Shown here piece after piece: positions 17,442 to 25,559 of a stretch of DNA of 37,406 nucleotides. The stretch covers positions 1 through 37,406 of the forward strand of contig CAYMTA010000039.1 of assembly GCA_964393275.1 (NCBI GenBank), written 5' to 3'. The notes below the pieces were generated by a model. The model searched no databases and was not told where the DNA came from. It saw only the letters and a program-made list of their open reading frames with translations. Within the stretch, counting starts at the first letter, position 1. Each line of letters begins with the position of its first letter. The position numbers were made by a program, and so were the translations under genes. Source of the DNA: SLRI01 sp964393275 (GTDB lineage: Bacteria > Pseudomonadota > Alphaproteobacteria > Geminicoccales > Geminicoccaceae).

Positions 17442-18397
17442 TGGGACGATTTGGTCGGAAGGTCGAGGCCGACCCCCTCGAGGTGCCCGAAGAGCTCGCG
17501 CAATCGGGCCCGCGCGGCCTCGGGCAGCGGTGGCCGGAGAATGGAGGCGATGTTGCTCTGAAGATGCTCGCGATTGCCGGTGCCGAACAGCACGACGTCC
17601 ACGCCGGGCTCGTGGCGCACGTAGCGGTAGGCGGCATCGATCACGCTCGAGGCACCATGCTCGCGCACCAGGAACGCCAGGGGCTCCTCCAGTTCGGCGA
17701 ATTCCTCCGGCACCTTCCCCTCGGCCGCCAAGTCGCGCATGGCCAGGCGCAGCCGCTCGGGCCGGCTGAAGATGGTGCGGACCGCGAACATCAGGAGCGC
17801 GCCGATGCCGTTGGCCTGCGTCTGCGGGAAGACGACCCTGCGGGCGTTTTGATGCATCATGTGGAAGGCGAGCATCACCACCTCCCATGCGGGATCGCGC
17901 GTCGCCTGCTCCAGCGTCCGGTGTCCGGGATCGAAAGGGCCCGACTCGGTGATCCCGATATGGCGGATCTTCCCGGCGTCCCGCTCGCGCGACAGCGTCT
18001 CGCGAAGGGCCAGGGCATGGGCGTAGTGCTCGGGCCGAACGGCGTGCAGCATGTAGACATCGACATGGTCGACGCCGAGCGCGCGCAGCGACGCGTCGAG
18101 ATTGGCCCGAAGGGCATCGGCCTCGATCTGCTGGCCGTCCTCGACCACCTGGCTCTTGGTGCAGACGACCACCTCGTCGCGCGGCAGGTCGGCGAGCGCC
18201 ATCCCGACCGCCCGCTCGGTGCCGTAGCCCATGGCGGTGTCGAGGATGTTCACCCCCTGGTCGAAGGCGGCCCGCACGATTGTGGCGGCTTCGCTGTCGC
18301 TCCGACCCTGGCCGAGGCCGAGCCGGCTGCTGCCACCGCAGCCGAGCCCGGCGACGCTGACCCGAAGCCCGGTCCGGCCGAGCTGCGTGTAGTCCAT
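17438..18397 (-). CDS. Aldo/keto reductase
   Basis: Cytosolic NAD(P)H-dependent oxidoreductase of 319 residues with the TIM-barrel aldo-keto reductase fold. The catalytic tetrad is present: Asp53 and Tyr58 in LDTAMGYG, Lys81 in VCTKS and His118 in YMLHAV. The cofactor-binding C-terminal part has VDVVLFGTGNREHLQSNI. The start at 18397 is preceded by the very strong ribosome site AAGGAGCGGGAGG; an upstream ATG frame extension of 11 codons is less likely. It leads an operon with the two permease genes, so the reductase probably acts on the imported compound or a product of it. Closest family style is the D-threo-aldose 1-dehydrogenase-like group (tentative). Confidence 0.93.
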   Translation of the reverse strand: MDYTQLGRTGLRVSVAGLGCGGSSRLGLGQGRSDSEAATIVRAAFDQGVNILDTAMGYGTERAVGMALADLPRDEVVVCTKSQVVEDGQQIEADALRANLDASLRALGVDHVDVYMLHAVRPEHYAHALALRETLSRERDAGKIRHIGITESGPFDPGHRTLEQATRDPAWEVVMLAFHMMHQNARRVVFPQTQANGIGALLMFAVRTIFSRPERLRLAMRDLAAEGKVPEEFAELEEPLAFLVREHGASSVIDAAYRYVRHEPGVDVVLFGTGNREHLQSNIASILRPPLPEAARARLRELFGHLEGVGLDLPTKSSQ

Positions 18398-18516
18398 CCT
18401 CCCGCTCCTTTCGCCCGTGACCCCTGGCACCCGTGCTGGCCCTCGTCCGCCCGGCTGTACTACACCCTCGATGCCGTGACGAAGGCGGCATGCGCGCTAC
18501 GACCCGGGAGAGAGAC

Positions 18517-19530
18517 ATGAAAGCTGTCGGCTACACGGCCACCGGCCCCATCGACCGCAAGGACGCCCTGATCGATTTCGAGATGGCGAAGCCGAGCCCG
18601 GGGGCCCGCGACCTCCTGGTCAAGGTGCAGGCGATCTCGGTCAATCCGGTCGACTACAAGATCCGCATCCGGCGCCCGCCCGAAGGCAAGGATCCGGCCG
18701 TCCTCGGCTGGGATGCCGTGGGCGAGGTCGTCGAGGTGGGCGATGCGGTCGAGACGTTCAGGCCGGGCGACATGGTCTGGTACGCCGGCGCCATCGACCG
18801 CCCGGGAACGAATGCCGAGTTCCATCTGGTCGACGAGCGCATCGTCGGAAGGAAGCCCCAATTCGCGTCGGCCACCGAGGCCGCTGCCCTGCCGCTGACC
18901 ACGCTCACGGCCTACGAGATGCTGTTCGACCGCCTCCGGGTGACCGACCCCGTGCCGGGTGCGGCACCCGCCGTCCTGATCATCGGCGGTGCGGGCGGGG
19001 TCGGCTCGATCACGATCCAGCTCCTGCGGGCGCTGACCGACCTCGCCGTGATCGCCACGGCATCCCGCCCCGAAACCCGGGCATGGGCGAGCGAGCTCGG
19101 CGCCCATCACGTCCTCGACCACAAGCAGCCTTTGGCCCCCCAGGTCGCAGCGCTCGGGATCGGCGCCCCCGGCTTCGTCTTCTCCACCACCCACACCGGC
19201 AGCTACCTCGAGCAGATCGCCGAGCTGATAGCACCCCAGGGCCGCTTCGGCCTGATCGACGATCCCGACACCCTCGATGTCATGAAGCTCAAGACCAAGT
19301 GCGTCTCCACCCACTGGGAGCTGATGTTCACGAGATCGCTGTTCCAGACCCCCGACATGGCGCGGCAGGGCCAGATCCTGAACGAGGCGGCCGACCTCCT
19401 CGACGCCGGCCGGATCAGGTCGACGGCGACCGAGACGCTGGGTGTCATCAACGCCCAGAACCTCAAGCGGGCGCATGCCATCCTCGAGAGCGGCAAGGCA
19501 CGCGGCAAGCTGGTGCTCGAAGGGTTCTGA
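18517..19530 (+). CDS. Zinc-free MDR oxidoreductase (quinone-oxidoreductase-like, 'zinc-type alcohol dehydrogenase' family)
   Basis: NADPH-dependent medium-chain reductase of 337 residues, probably reducing an enone or quinone. It starts MKAVGYTATGPI, as in the TIGR02817-like alcohol dehydrogenase family. The position that holds the catalytic zinc cysteine in true alcohol dehydrogenases reads SVNPVDYKIR, so no catalytic zinc is expected. The nucleotide fold has GGAGGVGS at 157-164, and ATASRPETRAWASELGAHHVLDH follows. The end LKRAHAILESGKARGKLVLEGF is family-typical. The ATG at 18517 has GGGAGAGAG before it. It is divergent from the aldo-keto reductase operon; the 119-base gap holds no GTATAC box. 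Confidence 0.92.
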   Translation: MKAVGYTATGPIDRKDALIDFEMAKPSPGARDLLVKVQAISVNPVDYKIRIRRPPEGKDPAVLGWDAVGEVVEVGDAVETFRPGDMVWYAGAIDRPGTNAEFHLVDERIVGRKPQFASATEAAALPLTTLTAYEMLFDRLRVTDPVPGAAPAVLIIGGAGGVGSITIQLLRALTDLAVIATASRPETRAWASELGAHHVLDHKQPLAPQVAALGIGAPGFVFSTTHTGSYLEQIAELIAPQGRFGLIDDPDTLDVMKLKTKCVSTHWELMFTRSLFQTPDMARQGQILNEAADLLDAGRIRSTATETLGVINAQNLKRAHAILESGKARGKLVLEGF

Positions 19531-19552
19531 TCGCAGGCCGCCGAAGAGGAAA

Positions 19553-19577
19553 CGGCGGCGCCGCTCCGGCGCCGCCG
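19553..19577. terminator. Bidirectional hairpin terminator between the MDR gene and the binding-protein gene
   Basis: CGGCGGCGCC (19553-19562) and GGCGCCGCCG (19568-19577) form a perfect 10-bp stem with a GCTCC loop. On the minus strand it is followed by TTTCCTCTTC, so it should work best for the binding-protein gene, whose stop lies 10 bases away. Confidence 0.75.
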
Positions 19578-19587
19578 CTCCTCTCGC

Positions 19588-21159
19588 TCAGCCCTCGCGC
19601 CAGGTGTCGTACATGCGGGTGAAGCGGAACGGCTCGAAGCCCTTGAGATCGGAGCGCGCCGCCTGCATCAGCCCGGCATCGCCGATCTTGATGATGCCGA
19701 AGAACTCGTAGAGCCGTTCTTGGATCTTGGCGAAGGTGGCCTTGCGCGCCTCGACCGTCGGCCCCGAGATCAGCTCCTCGTAGAGCGCATCGAGCTCCGC
19801 GTCGTTCTTGACGAAATGCGGCCGCTTGCCGGTCAGCGTGGCGACGACGCCGACCGGGCCGAGATAGGGCTCGATGCCCATCTGCAGCGTCCAGCCGTTC
19901 CAGCCCGTGTCCTCGAGCCGGATCTTCAGGGCGGTCGGCCAGTCGACCTGGTTGATGACCGTGTCGATGCCCATGGCGTTCATCTGCTCGGCGATCACCA
20001 CGGCCATCTTGTTGTGCTGCGGGATCTGCGTGTCGGTGAGGATGGTGAACTTCTCGCCCTTGTAGCCGGCCTCCTCGAGCAGCGCCTTGGCCCGCTCGGT
20101 GTCGTGCTGGTTGTAGAATTCCTTGCCGATGTCGCCCGCGTCATAGGTTGAGCCCGGATACACCCAGCCGTGATCCAGGGCGAACAGGCCCTCGGTCGAG
20201 ATGCCCATGATCTCTTCCATGTTCAGCCCGACCTGCACCGCTTCGCGGAACTTCAAATTGTCCGAGGGCGGCTCGTTCATGTTGAAGATGAACGTGCTGA
20301 AGGCCCAGGGCATGTTCTCGTAAAGCGTGATGTCCGGGTTCGACTGGAGCCGCGCCGCGGACGGCATCGGGATCTGCTCGACCAGATCCACCTCGCCCGC
20401 CTCCAAGGCCGCCACCTGCGCCCCCGGCTCCGGGATGATGCGGAAGGTGACGGTGTCGAAATAGGCGGTCTTCTTGCCGCCGAAGCCGTCGACACCCTGG
20501 TAGCGATCGTCGGCCGAGTAGTCCTCGAACCGCTCGAGCTTCACATGGCTGTCCGGGACGTACTCGACATACTTGTAGGGGCCCGTGCCGATCAGGCTGG
20601 TCTTGCCGGCCTCGGCCTCGGCATCCTCCTCGGGGATGATGACCGCCGGTGCCCGGGGCGAGGAGAACGCCTCGAGGAAGGTCGGCGTCGCCGCCTTCAT
20701 GGTGAAGGTCACCTCGTAGTCGCCCGTGACCTCGATGCTCGCCACCGGGTCCAGAAGGTTGCCCGTCGCCCCCACCTTGCGATAGCGCTCGAGCGACGCC
20801 TTGACGTCGCCGGCCTTCATCTCGTCGCCATTGTGGAACTTCACGCCCTTGCGCAGCGTGAAGACATAGGTCAGCCCGTCATCCGAGATCTCGACGCCCT
20901 CGGCCAGGATCGGGATCGGCTTGATCTCGCCCGAGAAGCCGTAGAGCGTCTCGTAGATGTTCATGTTGACGTTGCGCGAGGCCTGCGACGAGGTCGACAT
21001 CGCGTCCAGGCTCGGCGGGTTGGAGCCCTGGACGACCACCACCTCGCCACCCATGACCTGGGCCAGGGCGCTCGTCGCCATGAGGCCGGAGGCCAGCGCC
21101 ACCGTCCCCGCCATCGCCAGCATCCCGACGAAGGACTTCAAGCTCTTCTGTCGCTTCAT
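19588..21159 (-). CDS. Peptide-type ABC transporter periplasmic substrate-binding protein (SBP_bac_5)
   Basis: Periplasmic receptor of the importer, 523 residues, DppA/OppA class. A classic signal peptide (KRQK, then a hydrophobic stretch, cut after ATSALA) lacks a lipobox cysteine, so it should be soluble. The mature part has the family segments PPSLDAMSTSSQASRNVNMNIYETL, GLTYVFTLRKGVKFHNGDEMKAGDV, and LIGTGPYKYVEY. It ends in the terminator hairpin and starts from a promoter whose -10 overlaps a GTATAC palindrome shared with the divergent gntR gene. Ligand class (peptide, opine or another amide/glycoside) cannot be predicted from family membership alone. Confidence 0.96.
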   Translation of the reverse strand: MKRQKSLKSFVGMLAMAGTVALASGLMATSALAQVMGGEVVVVQGSNPPSLDAMSTSSQASRNVNMNIYETLYGFSGEIKPIPILAEGVEISDDGLTYVFTLRKGVKFHNGDEMKAGDVKASLERYRKVGATGNLLDPVASIEVTGDYEVTFTMKAATPTFLEAFSSPRAPAVIIPEEDAEAEAGKTSLIGTGPYKYVEYVPDSHVKLERFEDYSADDRYQGVDGFGGKKTAYFDTVTFRIIPEPGAQVAALEAGEVDLVEQIPMPSAARLQSNPDITLYENMPWAFSTFIFNMNEPPSDNLKFREAVQVGLNMEEIMGISTEGLFALDHGWVYPGSTYDAGDIGKEFYNQHDTERAKALLEEAGYKGEKFTILTDTQIPQHNKMAVVIAEQMNAMGIDTVINQVDWPTALKIRLEDTGWNGWTLQMGIEPYLGPVGVVATLTGKRPHFVKNDAELDALYEELISGPTVEARKATFAKIQERLYEFFGIIKIGDAGLMQAARSDLKGFEPFRFTRMYDTWREG

Positions 21160-21253
21160 TGCCTTGCACGCTCCCTGTTGTCCGGTCCGGTCAGATCAGG
21201 CTGCCGCGGTCTTGTCCTGAAGGCGAAGGAACCCTCTTCAGTCGAATCGTATA

Positions 21254-21265
21254 ATCGTATACGAT
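21254..21265. promoter_or_regulatory. Operator candidate 1: perfect palindrome ATCGTATACGAT
   Basis: A perfect 12-bp palindrome in an AT-rich island between gntR and the binding-protein gene. It has the GTATAC core typical of FCD-type GntR operators. It covers the predicted -10 of the binding-protein promoter and touches a TATAAT on the gntR strand (21250-21255). A partial copy of the left arm (ATCGTATA) lies immediately before it at 21247-21254. Confidence 0.7.
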
Positions 21266-21290
21266 ATTTGTCGATCCCTGATCCTGTCAA
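21261..21290 (-). promoter_or_regulatory. Promoter of the binding-protein gene
   Basis: TTGACA (minus strand, 21290-21285), an 18-base spacer and TATCGT (21266-21261). The -10 lies inside the palindrome at 21254-21265, the geometry expected for repression. Transcription would begin about 95 bases before the ATG at 21159. Confidence 0.6.
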
Positions 21291-21304
21291 GGAATTTGCC
21301 CGCC

Positions 21305-22030
21305 ATGGCGAGCGCCAGCCCACCGCGCGTGAAGCCCCAATTGAGCGGGCTGGCGCCGCTCGCGGCCAAGACCCTGGTCAACCAGGTGGTGGATGCCATC
21401 GTCGAGGCGGCGGCGCGCGGCGTCTTCCTGCCCGGCGACCGCATCGTCGAGGCCGAGGTGGCCCGCGCCCTCGAGGTCAGCCGCATCCCCGTGCGCGAGG
21501 CGCTGCGCCTGCTGGAAAGCCAGGGTGTGGTGGTCAGCGAGCGCTATCGCGGCATGCGGCTGATGAGCGTCGACATCGACCGGCTCGAGCAGATCCTGAA
21601 GGTCCGCCTCGCCCTGGAGAAGCTGGCCGGGGCCGAGATCATGGCGCTCCGGCGGGGTAGAAAGGGCTTCCTCGCACCGCTCGACGACATGCTGGCCCGC
21701 ATGCACGAGGCCGCCGATGCAGAGGACAAGTTCCTCGTGGCCCGCCTCGACACCGAGTTCCACAGGATCCTCTGCCGGCTCTCGGGCAACGACACTTTGC
21801 TCCGCTGCTGGGAATCCCTCTCGCGCCAGCTCACCATCATCTTCGGCCTCTCGACCCTGAAGAAGAGCCTGAAAAGCATCGTCGCCGAGCATGACGAGGT
21901 CATCGCAGCGCTCCGCACCGGCGACCGGGCGACCTTCGACCGCCTGATGGAGGTGCACATCCTCGAATACTCGCGCGCCGTCGACTACGAGAAGCTGGTC
22001 GCCCAGCTCCGCAAGCTGGACGCACGCTAG
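21305..22030 (+). CDS. GntR-family transcriptional regulator, FCD (FadR) subfamily
   Basis: DNA-binding regulator of 241 residues. The winged helix (about 20-90) shows VNQVVDAIVEAAARGVFLPGD, then VARALEVSRIPVREALRLLESQGVV, the GntR recognition segment. The C-terminal all-helical FCD domain carries the likely metal/ligand residues in DTEFHRILCRLSGN (Asp149, His153) and a later HDEVIAAL. I chose ATG 21305, with AAGGA 11 bases upstream; an in-frame TTG at 21296 is too close to that site. It probably responds to a small acid from the island pathway and controls its own promoter and the adjacent transporter (inference). Its stop shares the CTAG with the convergent sulfatase stop. Confidence 0.94.
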   Translation: MASASPPRVKPQLSGLAPLAAKTLVNQVVDAIVEAAARGVFLPGDRIVEAEVARALEVSRIPVREALRLLESQGVVVSERYRGMRLMSVDIDRLEQILKVRLALEKLAGAEIMALRRGRKGFLAPLDDMLARMHEAADAEDKFLVARLDTEFHRILCRLSGNDTLLRCWESLSRQLTIIFGLSTLKKSLKSIVAEHDEVIAALRTGDRATFDRLMEVHILEYSRAVDYEKLVAQLRKLDAR

Positions 22031-23469
22031 GCCGGGCGCTCCGCCACCACATGGCGGGCCGGCGAGCCGAAGGCCGGGGCCAGGGCGAAGTCGTCCGCCG
22101 TCGCATCCAGAAGCTCGACCAGCGCCCGGTGCATCGCTGCCGCCACCAGCTCGTGCCCCGGCGTCTCGAGCAGGTTCAGGAGCTCGAACGGGTCCGCCTC
22201 GAGGTCGAAGAGCTGCCAGGGCCGCGCCCCGGACACGTCGCCCAGCACCGTGTACTTGTGGCGGCGGCCGCGAATGCCCCGCCATCGCTCGTCGTAATAG
22301 GCGCGGTTGGCGCGCGTCTCGGTGACGAACTCGAGCGGCACGCCGACCCGCTCGGGCTCCCCCACCTCGCCCCGAATGAAAGGCGCGAGGTCGACCCGCG
22401 GCGCCGCCGGCGGCTCGCTCCCGCCGGCGAGGCCGACGAAGGTCGAGAAGAGATCCTCGGTATGCACCGGCACGCCCGCCTCCCGCCCCGGCGGCACCCC
22501 GGGCCCGGCCACGATCAGCGGCACGCCGATCGATTCCTCCCACGGCTCCGCCTTGCCCAAAAGCCCGTGGCTGCCGCCGAGCTCGCCGTGATCGGCGAGA
22601 AAGACGGTGATCGTCTCCTCCGCCAGCCCCAGCCGCTCGAGGCTCGCCCGAAGCCTGCCCATATTGTCGTCGATCTGCTCGATCATCGCGTAATAGGCCT
22701 GCATGTTGGCCTCGAGGACGCGCCTGACCGAGGCCGGATCATCCGGATCGATCCGCCCCGCCGGTCCCCCGGCCTCGTGCCATTCGGGCGGAAAGAACCT
22801 GATCGCCGCCAGATCGACGTTCGGCCGGTGCCGCAAGGGGCCCCGCGCCCGCACCCGCGCCAGGGTCTCCGCCGTCGCCATGAAGGGCGGGTGCGGCGCC
22901 TCGATCGACAGCATCAGGAAGAACGGCTTGGACGCCGGCCGGCCGTGCTCCAGATAGTCCAGCGCCAGGTCGAAGAGCGCGTCCGTCTGGTGGCCCGGCA
23001 AATGGCGGGGCAGGGGGTCGTCATCCTCGAAGATCCAGGTGTCCAGAAAGTCGTTCCGGAGCTCGAAGCCGCGCCAGTGGTCGAAGCCGCGCCGGTGGCT
23101 CGCCGGGATCGGCGTCCGGCTCGCCTGCGACAGGCTCAGGCCGCCGCTCACCCCATAGGCCGAGTAGAGATGCCACTTGCCGATATAGGCCGTGGCGAGG
23201 CCCTGGGCCTTGAGCGCGTCGCCGAGCGTGCGCTCGGCCGGTGACAGCCGGTAGCCCAGGGCCGGCACGTTCCGCGAATGCGCGTACTCGCCGGTCAGGA
23301 GCGAGAAGCGGAAGGGCACGCAGGCCGGGAAGGTGGCCGAGGCCGCGGTGAAGCGCACGCCGCGTTCGGCCAGCAGGTCCAGATGTGGTGTTCGCAGGTT
23401 CGCGTTGCCGGCGCAGCCCATGGCATCCCGCCGCATCTGGTCGGCCAGCACGACCACGACATTCGGCAT
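22027..23469 (-). CDS. Sulfatase (type I, formylglycine-dependent), first of three
   Basis: Alkaline-phosphatase-superfamily hydrolase of sulfate (or possibly phosphonate) esters, 480 residues. It begins MPNVVVVLADQMRRDAMG, with the metal-binding Asp10. Cys50 in PACVPFR is the C-x-P-x-R site that is oxidised to formylglycine. Further family motifs are AYIGKWHLY, LADHGELGGSHG (metal Asp/His) and RRHKYTVLGD near the C-terminus. There is no signal peptide, so it should act in the cytosol on an imported substrate. ATG 23469 has GGGAGAGG upstream. It is divergent from the ATPase genes and overlaps the gntR 3' end by four bases. Confidence 0.94.
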   Translation of the reverse strand: MPNVVVVLADQMRRDAMGCAGNANLRTPHLDLLAERGVRFTAASATFPACVPFRFSLLTGEYAHSRNVPALGYRLSPAERTLGDALKAQGLATAYIGKWHLYSAYGVSGGLSLSQASRTPIPASHRRGFDHWRGFELRNDFLDTWIFEDDDPLPRHLPGHQTDALFDLALDYLEHGRPASKPFFLMLSIEAPHPPFMATAETLARVRARGPLRHRPNVDLAAIRFFPPEWHEAGGPAGRIDPDDPASVRRVLEANMQAYYAMIEQIDDNMGRLRASLERLGLAEETITVFLADHGELGGSHGLLGKAEPWEESIGVPLIVAGPGVPPGREAGVPVHTEDLFSTFVGLAGGSEPPAAPRVDLAPFIRGEVGEPERVGVPLEFVTETRANRAYYDERWRGIRGRRHKYTVLGDVSGARPWQLFDLEADPFELLNLLETPGHELVAAAMHRALVELLDATADDFALAPAFGSPARHVVAERPA

Positions 23470-23517
23470 CCGCCTCTCCCGTTCCAGGACCGCGCCGCCA
23501 AGCTTGCAAATCGACTA

Positions 23518-23531
23518 TCGGTATACAACCA
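23518..23531. promoter_or_regulatory. Operator candidate 2: GTATAC-centred site between sulfatase 1 and the ATPase genes
   Basis: The core GTATAC is at 23521-23526, inside TATCGGTATACAACC. Read on the minus strand it is GTTGTATACCGATA. It therefore shares TTGTATAC with candidate 3, with one extra C before GATA. It is the weakest of the three copies but again lies in a divergent promoter gap of this island. Confidence 0.45.
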
Positions 23532-23577
23532 TCCGGCGGAGAGTGTACGCACAGCCCCCGAAGGTGCCAGCGCCACC

Positions 23578-24570
23578 GTGACCGCCCTGCCGACCGCACC
23601 GCTCCTGGAGGTGGAGAGCCTCACCGTCTCCATCGGCGGCATCACCATCCTGGACGATCTCTCGTTCCAGGTGGCCCCGGGCGAGATCCTCGGCATCGTC
23701 GGCGAATCCGGCAGCGGCAAGAGCATGACCGCGCTTTCGATCATGCGTCTCCTGCCCGATGGCGCCAGGGCGAGCGCCGGGCATCTCCGCCTCCAGGGCG
23801 AGGACATCCTGCAAGCCCGGGAATCCCGGCTCGAGGAGCTGCGCGGCAGCACCATGGGCATGATCTTCCAGGAGCCGATGACCGCCCTGAACCCGGTCAT
23901 GACCGTCGGCGAGCAGATCATGGAGACGGTCCAGCGCCACCTGAAGGTGTCGAGGCGCGAGGCCCGCGACCGCGCCATCGAGGCGCTTCGCCGGGTCGGC
24001 ATCCCGTCGCCGGGCCAGCGCGTCGACGACTACCCGCACCGCCTCTCGGGCGGCATGCGCCAGCGGGTGATGATCGCCATGGCCCTCGTCTGCCGCCCCC
24101 GCCTCCTGATCGCCGACGAGCCGACCACCGCCCTCGACGTCACCATCCAGGCGCAGATCCTCGATCTGATGCTCGGCCTGCAGGACGAATACCGGATGGG
24201 GATCATCCTGATCAGCCACGACCTCGGCGTCGTCTCCGCCTTCACCGACCGCGTGCTCATCATGTACATGGGTCAGGTGCTCGAGGACGCCCGGGCCGAC
24301 GACATCTTCAACCATCCGCGGCACCCCTACACCGAGGGGCTGCTGGCTTCCATCCCGCCGGTCGACCGAGACATGGGCCGGCTCGAGGCCATTCCGGGCG
24401 CCATCCCGCCGATCTTCGATCTGCCGCCCGGCTGCCGGTTCGAGCCGCGCTGCGCTCATGCCCGCCCGATCTGCGCCACAGCCGTGCCCGAGCTCGTCGA
24501 GGTCGGACCGGCCCACCGGGCCGCCTGCATCCGCAACACCGGCTACCGCTTCACCAGGGCCGAGCGATGA
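23578..24570 (+). CDS. Peptide-type ABC transporter ATP-binding protein (DppD/OppD-like)
   Basis: First ATPase of the importer, 330 residues. Walker A GESGSGKS is at 42-49, the Q-loop is in MIFQEPMTALNP, the signature is LSGGMRQRV, Walker B is LLIADEPTTALD, and the H-loop is in ISHDLGVV. The C-terminal oligopeptide-transporter extension has PPGCRFEPRCAHARPIC, a cysteine motif known in DppD-type ATPases. The start is GTG 23578, giving TALPTAPLLEVESL, with GAAGGTG about ten bases upstream; the longer open frame upstream overlaps the divergent promoter and sulfatase. It is coupled to the next ATPase by ATGA. Confidence 0.95.
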   Translation: MTALPTAPLLEVESLTVSIGGITILDDLSFQVAPGEILGIVGESGSGKSMTALSIMRLLPDGARASAGHLRLQGEDILQARESRLEELRGSTMGMIFQEPMTALNPVMTVGEQIMETVQRHLKVSRREARDRAIEALRRVGIPSPGQRVDDYPHRLSGGMRQRVMIAMALVCRPRLLIADEPTTALDVTIQAQILDLMLGLQDEYRMGIILISHDLGVVSAFTDRVLIMYMGQVLEDARADDIFNHPRHPYTEGLLASIPPVDRDMGRLEAIPGAIPPIFDLPPGCRFEPRCAHARPICATAVPELVEVGPAHRAACIRNTGYRFTRAER

Positions 24571-25559
24571 GCCCGCCGCTCGTCGATGTCCAAAATCTCG
24601 CCAAGGACTTCCTCGCCAGCAAGTCCGGCTTCCTCGCGGAGCGAGCCCGCATCCGCGCCGTCGACGGCGTCAGCTTCACGATCGACAGGAAGGAGACGCT
24701 CGGCCTCGTCGGCGAATCGGGCTGCGGCAAGACCACCACGGGCCGGCTGGTTCTCCGCCTGATCGAGCCGACCGCCGGCTCCGTCCGCTTCGCCGGCACC
24801 GACATCCTGGCCCTCGAGCCACCGGCGTTGCGGGCGCTCCGCAGCGACATGCAGATCGTCTTCCAGGACCCGTTCGGTGCTCTGAACCCGCGCATGACGG
24901 CGGGCGAGCTGATCGTCGAGCCCCTGGTCGTCCACGGCATCGGCGACGCGACCTCCCGCGAGCGCAAGCTCCGCCAACTGCTCGACATGGTCGGCCTTGC
25001 GGCGCATCACGCCGGCCGCTTTCCGCACGAGTTCTCGGGCGGCCAGCGGCAGCGGGTCTGCATCGCCCGCAGCCTCGCCCTCGACCCCGCCTTCGTCGTC
25101 TGCGACGAGGCCGTCTCCGCCCTCGACGTCTCGGTGCAGGCGCAGATCCTCAACCTGCTGCACGACCTCAAGGACCAGCTCGGCCTGACCTACCTCTTCA
25201 TCAGCCACGATCTCGGCGTGGTCCGCCACATCTCCGACCGGGTGGCGGTCATGTATCTGGGCCAGATCGTCGAGATCGGCGGGCGCCGGGCGATCTTCGA
25301 GGCACCCGCCCACCCCTACACCCGGGCCCTCCTGCAATCCGTGCCGTCCCGGGCCAAGGGCCGCAAATCCTTCTTCACGATCGAGGGCGACGTGCCGAGC
25401 GCCGCCGACCCGCCCCCCGGCTGCCGCTTCCACACCCGCTGCCCGCTCGTCTTCGACCGCTGCCGGGTCGAGATGCCGCTCCTGCGTCCAGCCACCACCA
25501 GCCCCGGCCACCTCGCCGCCTGCCACCTGGTCGAGCCACCCATCGAGGAATCGGCATGA
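24567..25559 (+). CDS. Peptide-type ABC transporter ATP-binding protein (DppF/OppF-like)
   Basis: Second ATPase, 330 residues. It shows the OppF-type insertion ASKSGFLAERARIRAVDGVSF, Walker A GESGCGKT (49-56), IVFQDPFGALNPRM, signature FSGGQRQRV, Walker B FVVCDEAVSALDVSVQAQ and H-loop FISHDLGVV. The C-terminal extension carries PPGCRFHTRCPL. Walker B has the variant DEAVSALD, as is common in OppF/DppF. It starts at ATG 24567 overlapping the upstream stop, and its stop overlaps sulfatase 2 (ATGA), so ATPases and sulfatase are one translational unit. Confidence 0.96.
   Translation: MSPPLVDVQNLAKDFLASKSGFLAERARIRAVDGVSFTIDRKETLGLVGESGCGKTTTGRLVLRLIEPTAGSVRFAGTDILALEPPALRALRSDMQIVFQDPFGALNPRMTAGELIVEPLVVHGIGDATSRERKLRQLLDMVGLAAHHAGRFPHEFSGGQRQRVCIARSLALDPAFVVCDEAVSALDVSVQAQILNLLHDLKDQLGLTYLFISHDLGVVRHISDRVAVMYLGQIVEIGGRRAIFEAPAHPYTRALLQSVPSRAKGRKSFFTIEGDVPSAADPPPGCRFHTRCPLVFDRCRVEMPLLRPATTSPGHLAACHLVEPPIEESA

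Noticed and set aside
18472..18493. ATGCCG...CGGCAT inverted repeat between the aldo-keto reductase and MDR genes
   Set aside because: Only 6-bp arms in GC-rich DNA and no similarity to the GTATAC sites; likely chance.
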